DNA of 64,000 nucleotides from Monosporascus cannonballus (Eukaryota > Ascomycota > Sordariomycetes > Xylariales). The DNA is taken from contig QJNS01000120.1 of NCBI GenBank assembly GCA_004154925.1, positions 124,001 through 188,000 of the forward strand, read 5' to 3'. How positions within the stretch are numbered: position 1 is the first letter of the stretch; each line of letters starts with the position of its first letter. Under the pieces are notes generated by a model, which saw nothing but the letters and a program-made list of their open reading frames with translations, was not told the origin of the DNA and did no database searches. This document shows, piece by piece, positions 48,049 to 59,090 of the stretch. The position numbers and the translations under genes are program-made.

Positions 48049-51023
48049 TTTTGAGGCTATTGCTTTAGATCGTTATTTAGTTGCCTTAGTTTAGCTTTGA
48101 CGATAGTAATAATACGTCGTATTTTTTGATCCTTATTTTCTTTTTTATGTTTTATCTTTTTGGGTAATAAGGTTTTTGTTGTATTTTTATGCTTATATTC
48201 GTCGCCGTTTTCGATCGAATATTAAAATCCTAATTTTTTATCTCCTAATAGGGTATAAGATAAACCTTATCTAGCTAGTTTTTTTATTAATTAAGATTTC
48301 GTACTGGCGTACCTATAATAATCTTAAGATTATATCGTAATTTCTAAATAGAACGATATTCAAATTAATTATTTAATGTAATTTTTAAATAAAAATCTCG
48401 AGATAATTAATTTCGCGTATAAATTTTCCGTTATCGTAAGCAAATTTCTAATTTTCGGTATTTGTTATTATATAAGGTTTTAACTTGTATTTCCATAATA
48501 ATCTGAGCTTATTAATTATATTTGGTGTAATATAATTTCCGCCTAGAGCTCCGTAATCTATTATTGCGGTATATTAATGTGTTTCGATTCGTATATCCAA
48601 AGTAATAAAGTTATTAACGGTTTTTATCGTCGTACTTAAAGCTTTTTTAGAAGTTGTTTCTAATTTTTCTATATTTTATTATTTTGTGACCTTTTTATAG
48701 GTAATCTTTTTCTTTTAATTCTTTTTCGAATTTATCGAACTTTATTTATATTTTTATATTTAACGCGTTAAGCTATTATATTTGTCGTTATTGCCGACGT
48801 ACTGTTTTTTCGAGCCGTATTAATTGCTTTAGATTTTGCTATAATTGTTTTTCTTATTAAGGACATTGTTTTACTATAGTTTCGATTATATTTTATTATA
48901 TATTATATTAGTTATTATTTCCAAGTATACTTATAAACTAACGTAATTTTTTCTTTAATAAGCTTTTTTTCGTTAAGGTCTGTTATAAATGCTAATTAAA
49001 AATAAAGATTTATAATAGCCTTTTAGTAATATTTTTTATTATATGCTAAAGTAATTCCTTTTTTATTTGATAATTATATTACATATAATAACCAAAAAAA
49101 TTTCCTTACAGATATTAATTTATTTTCATCTTAATTTTCTATATCGGTTAATTATTAAATATTTTCTAGAGTTATAAATCGAAAATATCGACATTATTAT
49201 TTATTATTTTTGTTATTTCCGATTCGATTTATCAAATCGAAACTTTCGTATAATATACGGGTAATTTCTTTATAAATATGTTATTTTTATTTTTCGTAAC
49301 CGGGATATTTTTGTCGTCGATAATATATAGCGTATATTTTGTCCTATTGAGTAAAAAGTTTAAAATAAACCTTTTTATTTAATTCTAATATTTTCGTAAT
49401 TATTTTTATAATATTTTTGGTTCTATTTACGATATTTATTAAGTTAATTTCCTGACTTTTCGTATTTCTTATTAAAGTTTTCGTTATAGGGGACCTGGTA
49501 CGTATTTAGGTTAAATTATGTTAATATATTTGTTTTTGTTTTTTTTAGTTATTTTTAGATTATCTCTTTAATGCGAATTTCCAGTTATTTTAACGAGGTT
49601 TTTTTTTTGGATACCTTGTACTATGTTACTTTATGCTCTATTTTGTTATAATTAAAATACTTAATTTGCCTCCAGTTTTTCTTATAAGTAATTCCTAGTT
49701 CTATAAGTTCTAGTTCTATACGGTAAAAAATATTATTACGTCGAAAAACTTTGATATTAGCTGAATATCGAAGTTTGTTTTTATTTTTTCTTTTAATGCC
49801 TTTAATACGATAGGCGTATTATTGATTATTAATCTTAATTAGTATAGTAATATAATTTAATATATAATTCGGTCGATTAAAATTAAAAAATATAATTATT
49901 AATATTTTTTAATTTAATTTAAAAATTAAGTAAACAAATATATTATTATAATTAAATAATAACTTTTTATTATACTTATTAAATTTGTATTTTTGCTTTA
50001 ATTATTTTATTTATTATTTCGAAACTTTTCATGAATATTTATTGAAATTATTCGAAATTATTATATATTTACATTATTTCCGAATATCGTTTTTCGATTA
50101 ATATATTAATATAAAGTTTTGAAGAAAAATCTAATTTAAATAATTATATTTTCGATATAATAATTAATTATAAATTTAATTCGTATAATAAATATAATAT
50201 GTTAAATAAAGAAATACCTGAAATATATTTGGTATTAAATTAAGAATAATTACAATTTAATTAAAGTTTTATCGAAAACTTTAATTTAAAAATTTTAAAA
50301 TTGTTTGGGTATTTTTTGATAAAATTTAACTAAATAATTTAATTTGTTTAAAAAAATCTTCCGATTTAGAAAATTTTCTTTTTTTCTTTAAGTTTTTTTA
50401 TAAATAGCTTAAAGGAATATTATAAGGTTATTATTTTTTTCTTAAGCTGAACGATACGTTCTTTATGGGATCCAGGTATCGGAAAACTTTTTCGCGAAAA
50501 AAGCGAAATTATTTTTTTGTCTTTTTTAGATTTTATTCCAATATCCGGATTATTAGACATTTAGTAAATAGGTTATTCGGATTACTTGCTAATAGATATA
50601 TGTCGGCAATATTGCTTAAAGTTTAACGGTATTATTAAATAAAAATTTATAACGTATAACGGCTAAATAATTTACCCAATTATTACACTTAAATCGTAAA
50701 AATTTATATTAATAAAAATATTTTAAAAAAAACAAATAATAAATATAATAATATATTATGTTTCGTAATACCAAAAATATCTTAGATAACGATATTTTAT
50801 TGCAAGCTGAAGTTATTTAAATCATGAAAATAATAAATATATATTTTTTTCTTGGCTTAATTATTTATAATTACGTAGCCAGTGGTAATTATAATCACTT
50901 GGGATCACCTCTAATCACTGATGATCACTGGCTTGGCAGTGATCACCGTCACGTGACCCGGGGGTGGCCCGTATGATCCTTGTCTGACCGTTTCTTAAGG
51001 CCGAAGTTTGTTGAGTCGTAACA
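48049..51023 (-). mobile_element. Truncated minus-strand Gypsy (C-like LTR): 5' LTR, gag and protease only
   Basis: The right end is a 369-bp LTR (50655-51023) related to that of element C (TGTTACGACTCAACAAAC on the minus strand, GTGATCACTGCC repeats, CGTCACGTGACCCG near 50948). Leftward on the minus strand follow leader, Gag (about 50600-49100), and protease to early RT linker (about 48600-48050). RT, integrase and the 3' LTR are missing; the sequence abuts the H LTR at 48048. Bases after the LTR (51024-51028, CCGAG) should be its TSD. Confidence 0.78.
50655..51023 (-). repeat. 5' LTR of the truncated C-like Gypsy
   Basis: 369 bp. The outer right third is unmutated (GTGATCACCGTCACGTGACCC), the inner left is RIPed. 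Contains alternating TGATCA half-sites as in C. Confidence 0.85.
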
Positions 51024-51700
51024 CCGAGCGCCTGCTAAAAAACTTTTACCAGCAATAACGGAACCACCCGCAATAATGGCATCCCAATTTACGTCCACAA
51101 TAAGATCTAAGAAATGAAACCATTCGGAAAATGTAGCGCGAAGCTCAATTTCCAAACGTTCGCGCTCCGCCGCCAGGTGATCGGTCGGCCTTTTCTTATT
51201 CTTCTAATTTATCCAAAATTAAAAACCTCAGTTAACTATTTTCACACCTTTTTTGCGAAAAAAATCTTTTTAAATATAAAAACGTTTCAAACAAAATAAC
51301 GCCTCGCTTAAACAACGAAATATTATTAACAACTTTTAAGAAATATTACGAAAATATTAACAAACAGAAAATTCTTTTAACCGTAAACGCTTTATCTCCT
51401 TTTTAATATTATTGAAAAATAAAAAAGAAATACCGGAACCGTTATAATAACGTTTTTTTAAGATGTATTACCAATAACGCGCTATACTATCCGATATAAT
51501 GCATAAATCACTAGCACGATAACAGGGTATACAAGGCATAATTTCTAAACCGGAATTAAAAACGAAACGAACTAAGGCCTTGCGCTTTTTTTTGATTAAT
51601 ACGTTTACAGTTCTTAACGATTCGATTAAATATGGTAGCAGACAAGGGAAAAACTTACCAAAAAAATCTTAAGGACAAGATTTAAGGAAAGAGAAAATCG
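51024..51700 (+). other. Genuine 3' interior end of Gypsy F
   Basis: Starts CCGAGCGCCTGCTAAA, homologous to the end of the chromodomain region in B (13160-13200) and to 46978-47010 of the H half; this is why two different 3' ends must be present. Contains the antisense zinc-cluster frame and ends in the purine-rich AAGGAAAGAGAAAATCG before the F 3' LTR. Confidence 0.75.
51170..51539 (-). pseudogene. Zn(2)Cys(6)-cluster frame, antisense to gag-pol, of Gypsy F
   Basis: Minus strand, ATG at 51539-51537, reading MPCIPCYRASDLC: cluster cysteines 1-3 are intact. Positions 4, 5 and 6 are Tyr (TAT/TAC) at X8, X2, X6 spacing; one TAG/TAA lies between. A polar tail with IKKEIKRLRLKE follows. Complements B, which keeps positions 3, 4 and 6. 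Confidence 0.68.
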
Positions 51701-52071
51701 TGTTATAACTCAACCAAAGAAGGGTCTCGGAAACGGTCACTTGGTGGTCGAAACAGAACCCAAATAGGTCGAAATTACGTAACATAGATTCGGAATAATC
51801 CAAAAGATCTAACGGAATCCATATAATTATCTAATATAAATCCGACATAATCCAAGAGATCTAACGGGATTTATAAAAAGATATATACGTTTATTATTTT
51901 TATAATTTAAACAATTTCAACTTATAATAAAATATCGTTACCTAAAACACTCTTGGTATTACGAAACGTAATACGTTATTGTATTTATTGCTCAGTTTCC
52001 CACGATACTCCTACCAATATAAACTCGTACGACTTAGGTTTAATAGTTCGTTAAACCGCCTAGCCGTCACA
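51701..52071 (+). repeat. 3' LTR of Gypsy F
   Basis: 371 bp, TGTTATAACTC to GCCGTCACA, followed by TAGCA (52072-52076). The outer 80 bases are unmutated; the first 200 bases are RIPed relative to the 5' LTR. Confidence 0.92.
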
Positions 52072-52076
52072 TAGCA

Positions 52077-52220
52077 GGTCCATTTAGAGAGCTAGCTCGC
52101 CGACTTCCGTATTCTTAATTCTACATCTTCATCTTTATTATTTCATCCTTAACATTTTATTAATAAAATGGGGGGCCCAAAGAGACGATCAGGACAAAAC
52201 AAATATGGTCTTTACAAAAC
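52077..52220. other. Unmutated flank right of Gypsy F, no gene
   Basis: Continuation of the gene-island sequence that stopped at 36002, with normal base composition. No reading frame of note. Includes a GGGGGGCCC run near 52171. Confidence 0.5.
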
Positions 52221-52230
52221 TATGAGAACC

Positions 52231-52392
52231 TGTCAGATATAAGAGATATCAGTGTGTGTGTATTGATAACTAGTTGTAGGTGCTCTAGAACGCGCATTGC
52301 ATTTTAAGGCGATCTAGTTCCGGAACATATATGTTCCGATTAAAGGGAATCTTCCGTATATGGGGTGCTAAAGTACCCCCTGCTAGCCGATA
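52231..52392 (-). repeat. 3' LTR of Copia J
   Basis: 162 bp, TGTCAGATAT to GCTAGCCGATA. Contains the perfect 18-bp palindrome CGGAACATATATGTTCCG (52321-52338) and a GGGGTGC-TAAA-GTACCCC stem near 52359-52376. Confidence 0.9.
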
Positions 52393-55300
52393 TACCCCCT
52401 TAATACCTTAAAGTATTTACAGTATTAATTGTTACCACTTTTAAAGCCATAATTATTTATTTTATTTTTCTTCCGACAATTAAGTTTTCTTAATTAGTTA
52501 ATTCTTTTTTTAAAATTTTTCGTAAGGTGTTTTTCCGTCAATCGAAAGTTTTCGTAATATTTATTAATTTTAGTTATTGTTTAAAATATTTAAAAGGTTT
52601 ACGTAATAGGGTTTTGTTAAATTATTAATTAATATATTATTCGTAAACGTATAATTTATCATAAATAAATTTTCTTTTGTAATTTATTGTAATTAAAAAT
52701 TATATATATTTATATATCGTAATTTTATTATTAATAAAATAATATTAATATTAATATGCCGTATAATTTATTAATTATTATATTATATATTTAACGGTTT
52801 TATATTTAAGATAATTTTTAATCTTTTAATTTATCGAAAATTAAATAAAGTGTTTTTTATAATTTGCGTAAAAAATAGTAATTTCGTTTTTATTATGAAA
52901 ATAATTATTATATTTTACTTATTCGCGTATTATTTTATTATTTTTCCGAATAATTTTATAACGTAAATTTAAAACTTTTTCGGTTAATCGTATTATTTAT
53001 AAAAGAAAGTTATGTTAAGTATTTAATAATTTTTTACCCCCGAATTATAACGTTAACGTTTGGGTTTTAATTAAATGTAATATAATTCGATTAATAATTT
53101 TATAATATGCGTTATTAAGGTTTAAGTTAAATTGGGCAAATTAAGATATCGCAACAAATATATCGGGTTATATATTAATTATTACGAAAAAATAAAATTG
53201 ATTTTTTTAATATTTATTAATAAAGTTTAAATAATGCAGATTAAAATTTGGCAATAATTTAATGCTAATTATAAGTATTAAGTTATTTAATTTATTTATA
53301 AAACCAAATTAAAATAACTAAATATTTTTATTAAGCTTATTTTTAATTATTTAGATGCCGAAAAAGTATTATAAATTCTTAATTTTTATTAAAATATACC
53401 GTTTTTGTATTGATTGGATTAATTCATTAATAAAGTTTGAATTTTTTCCCAATATATTATCATAGTATCGTTTATAAAAAAATAAGTATTTTTTAATAAA
53501 TAAAATAACAAAGTTTATAAGGAACGGAATTAAATCCCAATTTTTTAAACGTTTTAATAAAAGTTTTCTGTTATAATAAAAATAATTTCCTTAATCTATA
53601 TAATATTTTTTAATTAGAAAAGTTTTGTTACATTACAGATATTTTAAAAACGTTTATATATATATTTTATAAGGTAAATTGGTATTTATAAAAACGTTTA
53701 TAACGTTATATTACATAAATTTTAAATTAAATTTAACCGTAATAACGATTTTTAGCGAAAATAAATACGTATATATTGCCATAAACGGTTTTAAATTGTT
53801 AATCCTTTTATATAACAAAATAAATCTTATATTTTTAAAATTAACTATACTTATTAAATTTGTAATCGTATATCTATATATACTTTAAAACTCATTCTCT
53901 TTTAGCAAAAAACTGATTAACGGTTTCTTAAAATCGTATTTTTTTATAATTTTATAAATAAGCTTTTTTGGCTTTACGAAATATCTTTTTTAACGGATAT
54001 ATATTTAGGTTTTTATGGTTTTACGGCAATAATAGTAAATTACGTTTAGATACCCAGTCCTATAACTTAAATACCTTTTTATATACCAAGATATTATTAC
54101 TTTTCCGATTAAGGTAACGCGTATTTCGAGTACTTAATTTTTTAAATATTCGTAATTTACCGGCCGGTTATCGTACGTACTTATAAAGGGGGCTAAATAT
54201 CTTATATTAAATACGGTTTTCCATATTTTGTATTCGTTTCGAATAATACTTTTTTGGTACGGAATATATAAAGAGCTTATATTTATAATTCGTGGGGTAC
54301 TTTCGTTTTTTACCGTTATTCTAAGTTAAATAATATAAGGGGAGCTTAGGGTTATTTTTAGTTTTTTCGTCGGTATAATAATTGTAATAGTTATTAAGGT
54401 AAACGTTAATAGCGGTAATCATTTAAGGGACGGAAATAATTCGAATATAACGGTTATATAAAAACAATTAATTTTTTGCAAATAAGCTTATTTTTTTATT
54501 CTGTACGTATTTTACGTTAAAACCTTTTTAAAGTTATTTTTCCTGTTTAGCCGGTAATTGAATTATTTTATTTAGGTATTTAGTTTTTTTGTATATAAAT
54601 TAAATAGTTATTATTTTAATTAAATATTGTTATTTATCAGAATAAGTTTTGTAATTTTTTTATAATATACAAAATGTCGTTTTTTTAAGTTTTTAATATT
54701 ATTTAAAAAAAACGTAACCTTTTTATTAAATTATATATTTTGAATAATAATAACGATATTAATTAATAAGTTCCAAATTTTGTAAATATTCATAAATCGA
54801 TTATCGACAAACTAATTAATTTACGTTTTAAAATTTAACTTTTAAAATTTTTGTTTTTTTATAGTGGTAATTAATATAACGTAAGTTATATAACCGTATA
54901 TTCGTAAATAGATTTGTTAAGGTTTTCGATTAAGTATTATAACGTCGTTTTTATACGTTAAATAAATATAATAAATTTCATATAGATTTTGCCAAAAAAT
55001 ACGTATTTAGGAATACGGTTACATAAATATATTACCGCTTTAAAGATATATATAATTAAGCAGGAAAATAATTTAACGTTATTTTGTATTATAATCGTTT
55101 CTTTCTTAATTATATTTTTTTAAATATTTTATACTCCCATTTTAAGTTTAGGTATGTAATATTAAAGGTTTAAATGTAATATTAAAAAAAATAATTAAAA
55201 CATATTTCGAAGTTAATAATTTTTTAGGATTTTGTTATCGTATTTAATTATTTATAAAAAAAACTTTATTTTAATTTTTTATAATTTTTAAAAAAATATT

Positions 55301-57517
55301 AAAACGTTATAATTAATATATTTTGCTTTTAGTTTTTAAAATAAATGTTCTAAATAAAATCTAAGTATTTATTAATAATAAACAGAACGTATTTATATTT
55401 TTCAAGGCTTTTTTCAAAATTTGTAAGATCGACAATAAATATTTATTTTAATTGAAATATTCCTTTTTTTGGTTTACGATATGTTAACATTTTAACTTTT
55501 ATTTTATTACTTATTTGGCATTCGATTATTGTAAGACCTTTTTAGCGGATTTCTTTCGTATAAAATTATAATTAAATAATTATTTCGTATTGTGGACATC
55601 TTAATTTTAAGTGTTATGTAATGCCGTTATTAATTCGCAATAATTTCGTTATTTACGAATTAAAATTTCGTTTATAAGTTATTAAAATTATATAAATAAT
55701 TATTACGTTAATATTTTCGATAACGAATTATTTAAATTTATTTATTAACGTAATAATTACGTAATTATATTTATTTTATATAAAATTATTAATCTTTGGA
55801 TTATTTTATGAAAAACATTTTTTTCGGAGTTGTCGGAAAAATACCAGGTTATATATAAAGCTTTCGTAATATGTTATATTATATAAACGTAATGTTTTCG
55901 TATCGATAAGGTTTTGAAAAATTATATTAAATTTTTTATATCTCTTAATCAGAACGAAATTGTTATTTACGTATACCCCGTTACTTTGTATAGTAAGTTT
56001 AAAATTTAGAAATTTACTAACTAAGTTAAAAATATATATTATAAACTTTGAGTCCAAAATAATTAAACTTTACAAAGGATAAAATAAAGCACTTATAATA
56101 TTGCGTTAATTAATAATTAGAGAATATATTAATATTTATGGTGTCCTTTTTAAAAATTAATTTATTTTTTATATAGTAAGTTTTTTTATAGTTTTTAATA
56201 TGCAATCGATTTTTTTTAAAAAAGATTAATCGGCAGAAATTTATCTTTATATATATATTACTACCTTATTATATAAACGGAAAGTTTCTAGGGCTTTTCT
56301 AAGGAATATATAATAACATTTAGATAATATATAGTAATTAGTTAAATAAGTTTTATAACGAATACCTTATATATTTAATTTTTAACGTTTTTATTTATTA
56401 TCGTTTTAATCCGTATAAGAACTTTTATGGTTATTTCGTTTCGGCTTACGGCTTAAAAGTTTTCCTTACGGTTAAAAGTTAATATTTTTAGGATTTTTTT
56501 AATTAAAATCGTCCTAATTGAGGAAATTTGTAAGTATTTCGTAAACCGTTAAAAACGTTATTTTAATATTTTTTTAATAATTATTTTAAATTTTTTATAA
56601 TTTAATAATTTAATAAGGTTATTATTATTTGTTTATAATTAATCGTGTTATTATTAATTTCGGTTTTTTTTATTATTTAAAAAGTAATTATCCAGGTCCC
56701 GATAATAAGGGCTAATATTATGCATAAATCGTTAATTTATACGATCGTTATTTTCGTTTTCGGAATATTATGTCGTTATTTTTAGGTTATAATCTTTTGT
56801 TATTTTATAATTTATTGGTTTAGTTTTTTTATTAATTTTAAAATTTGTTTTAACCGTTTGCGGTATTTTTATTAAGTATTAATTAGAAATTTATTATCGT
56901 ATATTTTGCCGGATTTGCCTAAGCTGGCGTATTATTTTCGTAAGTTTTTTCCTGGAAAAAAGCTAAATTTTTTAATTGCTGAAAATATTAACTTTAAGAT
57001 TTATTTCGTAAAGTCGTTAATGCTTTTACGGATAATATCGTACTTCCGATCCTTATAAGTATATGCCGTAAAGTCCCAATTATAAGCTTATTTATTTTCG
57101 ATTATTATTTTAAAAATGTTCGTTAAGTAATTAATATAATCGATTTTTTCAATATTTGTTTTGAAAAATATAAATATAAATAAAGAATTATTTAAGGTAT
57201 TAATTTGTATTATATAACGGAAACGTTTTTTTAGGTAAAAAGTTATATTAAATTTTATAAATTTAACAAGTTATTAAATGTTTTAATTAAGATCGATATA
57301 ATTTTAAATATTAAAGACGTATGTTTTAAATTAAAATTCGTTTTTAAAACGATTTTAATTTTTAGAGTTTTTATAAATAACGGAGAACGTTAACGGCATG
57401 GTCGTTATTATTATTATTAGCGTATTTCGATAATTATAATTAATATATATCATATATCGTTTTAATAGCAGTTAATTATTTAATATATATTTTAATTAAG
57501 CGAATAAAACTTTTAAT
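52393..57517 (-). pseudogene. Copia J gag-pol remnant
   Basis: The only clear coding block is the minus-strand 83-codon frame 55806-56057, which resembles a Copia aspartic protease with its C-terminal YxxSFIYNLVFFRQLRKK segment preceding GAG-pre-integrase. By position, Gag should lie to its right (about 57400-56150) and integrase, RT and RNase H to its left (about 55700-52450), but RIP is too heavy to place the domains by eye. G+C is very low throughout. Confidence 0.55.
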
Positions 57518-57680
57518 TATCAAATATAAGGGATATTAATTATATATGTATTAATAATTAGTTGTAAGTGCTTTAAAACGCGTATTGCACTTTAAGGTGA
57601 TCTAGTCCCGGAACATATATGTTCCGATCAGAGGGAATCTTCCGTATATGGGGTGCTAAAGCACCCCCTGCTAGCCGACA
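57518..57680 (-). repeat. 5' LTR of Copia J
   Basis: 163 bp, TATCAAATAT to GCTAGCCGACA. The left half is RIPed, the right half intact. The 18-bp palindrome recurs at 57609-57626, and the stem GGGGTGC-TAAA-GCACCCC (about 57649-57666) is perfect here. Followed by TSD GAACC. Confidence 0.9.
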
Positions 57681-57895
57681 GAACCTGACATCACACACAG
57701 AAGCATATAACTAAAGAAGAAGTGTATTAAAGGTTGCATAACCTCTAGAAGGTCTTTTATAAAAGGTGAAGGTGGTGAACCCTCCTTAAATACATATAAA
57801 AACAGTGGTAGCCAAGAGATAAGAATACCGGAGTGGCCGAAGCTATTTCCACTAGCCGGTTAGCTAACTAAGCCATGGCGTTACTAGGTTCAACA

Positions 57896-58127
57896 CTACT
57901 GCTGCAGTCGTTCTGGAGTGCGTGCCGCTTAGTAAAGGCATCTTCCTCTCGCGCTTAATCCACGTATGCGGCACAAGTAAGCTCGTATATCGAGATGACC
58001 TATACGTTTTGTCAAATGTCAGTCTTGGATACACCGAGACCTGAGCAGAAACCTATTTGTATTTATTTAAAGACTGGTATTTCAAAAGTTACGTTAGCCA
58101 CCCACTTCACCCACCACCCCCTTCACA
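57896..58127. other. Unmutated flank, no gene
   Basis: Normal base composition and no RIP. The 81-codon frame from 57995 runs into the following LTR and has no recognisable domain. The last five bases (TCACA, 58123-58127) would be the TSD of LTR I. Confidence 0.45.
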
Positions 58128-58494
58128 TGTTACGACCCAACCGGACTTGGCCTGCGGAAACGGTCAAACTAGGACCAGGGAACTACGTTGTTCCAGGTCA
58201 CGTGACGAGTGCTCAGCAAAAATCTACTGAGTACGAATAATTAACATTGAGCAACCGCTTAACAAAGTTTTACGAAACAAATATAAACAGTTATAACAAA
58301 ATAAAATATATACGTTTATTATTCCTATAATTTAGATAAATTTAATTTATAATATAATATCGTTACCCGAAACGCCCTTAATATTACGAAACGTAATTAA
58401 GTTACTTTATTACTTTACAGTTTTAAGATATTTCTATTAATATAAACTCGTATAACTAAGGTGTAATAACTGGTTAAATTACTTAGCCGTTATA
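58128..58494 (+). repeat. Gypsy 5' LTR I
   Basis: 367 bp, TGTTACGACCCAACCGG to GCCGTTATA. It shares conserved ends with the LTRs of A-D, F and H and contains GGTCACGTGACGAG near 58196-58209. First 110 bases unmutated, remainder RIPed. Confidence 0.8.
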
Positions 58495-58615
58495 CGTTAC
58501 AAACTTTTATTTAGTAATACCGTTAAATTCTGAGCAATATTACCGACATTATGTTTACCAGTAAGTAACCCGAACAACTCATTTACTAAATCTCTAATAA
58601 CCCGGATATTAAAAT
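58495..58615 (+). other. Leader and Gag start of Gypsy I, truncated
   Basis: Homologous to the leader of F (36374-36485), including GTAATACCGTTAAA, GAGCAATATT and the probable Gag start ATGTTTACCAGTAAG (about 58551). Cut off after 121 bases by an H-type LTR. The rest of the element is not in the window. Confidence 0.7.
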
Positions 58616-58883
58616 TGTTATGACCTAACGGTCTTGGCTACTTTGCGGACAGTCGGACCCACGAAGAAAACAAAACCCGACCCAGCCAAGACGTCACGTG
58701 ACCAGCTCAAAGGTCTCAAGGCGCCAAGCACCTTGAGCCCCTTAAGCCAGAATAAGGATATATATGCTCATGGTCTAGATAGCATCAGCTTGCAATAATA
58801 CATCGTTACCCAAGACACCCTTGGCATTACGAGACGGGACAGGATATTGTATCCATTGCTCAGAATCTCACGATATCCTGCCA
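58616..58883 (+). repeat. Truncated Gypsy H-type LTR
   Basis: Begins TGTTATGACCTAACGG like 47629 but stops after GATATCCTGCCAA, before the conserved LTR tail, and lacks about 60 bp of the GGCTTAA repeats in the middle. Contains CGTCACGTGACCAG near 58690. Nearly unmutated, so it approximates the ancestral H LTR. The tail was cut by whatever starts near 58884. Confidence 0.75.
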
Positions 58884-59090
58884 AGAGTAAGGGAGGAACC
58901 ACCCACCGAAAATTACCCACGGCCCACGGGTACCCGCGGGTAATGCCAAGGACCCATGGGTGACCCATGGGTTCTTGGCGCAAGTCAGAATTACCGGCGG
59001 GTACCTAATAGGTCCTTGGCATTACTCGTAAATGCCTAATAAGTAATGCTTAGGACTTATTAAGTACTTACGATTACTTATTAACAAAAT
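58884..59090. repeat. Palindrome-rich block, possible DNA-transposon subterminal region
   Basis: G+C-rich with stacked palindromes: TACCCGCGGGTA, CCATGGGTGACCCATGG, and a perfect 14-bp inverted repeat TAATGCCAAGGACC (58941-58954) / GGTCCTTGGCATTA (59011-59024). From about 59020 the same motif family recurs in RIPed form (AGTAATGCTTAGGAC). Repeated CCCGCGGGTA-type motifs are common near the ends of hAT-type transposons; no matching second end or TSD is visible in the window. Confidence 0.4.

Larger units (their letters stand above)
36003..52071 (+). mobile_element. Gypsy element F, with chimeric interior containing G, a partial H and a truncated C-like element
   Basis: LTRs 36003-36373 and 51701-52071, each 371 bp, flanked by TGGCA (35998-36002) and TAGCA (52072-52076; one G-to-A). 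The span of 16 kb is much longer than one element. It holds the F 5' half (36374-39561), Gypsy G (39567-44811), a pol 3' half ending in an H-family LTR (44817-48048), a minus-strand element lacking its 3' half (48049-51023), and the F 3' end (51024-51700). Confidence 0.88.
52231..57680 (-). mobile_element. Small Copia element J inserted into LTR K
   Basis: LTRs 52231-52392 (162 bp) and 57518-57680 (163 bp) flanked by GAACC (52226-52230 and 57681-57685). 5.45 kb. Orientation is minus: a purine tract (AAGGGGGT on the minus strand) adjoins the left LTR, and a protease-like frame reads leftward. Interior very AT-rich and RIPed; the left LTR and the right part of the right LTR are not. Confidence 0.88.
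52221..57895 (-). repeat. Copia-type LTR K, related to the Copia E LTR, split by element J
   Basis: 52221-52230 and 57686-57895 rejoin to about 220 bp. On the minus strand it matches the second half of the Copia E LTR: GGAGGGTTC, AGAGGTTATGCAACC, AGTTATATGCTTCTGTGTGTGATG, GGTTCTCATA. The proposed start (TGTTGAACC on the minus strand, at 57895) is less certain, and the flanks do not give a clear TSD. Unmutated. Confidence 0.6.

Noticed and set aside
58884..59030. Telomere or subtelomeric satellite
   Set aside because: No TTAGGG/CCCTAA array; the G-rich motifs are palindromic and not a simple tandem repeat.
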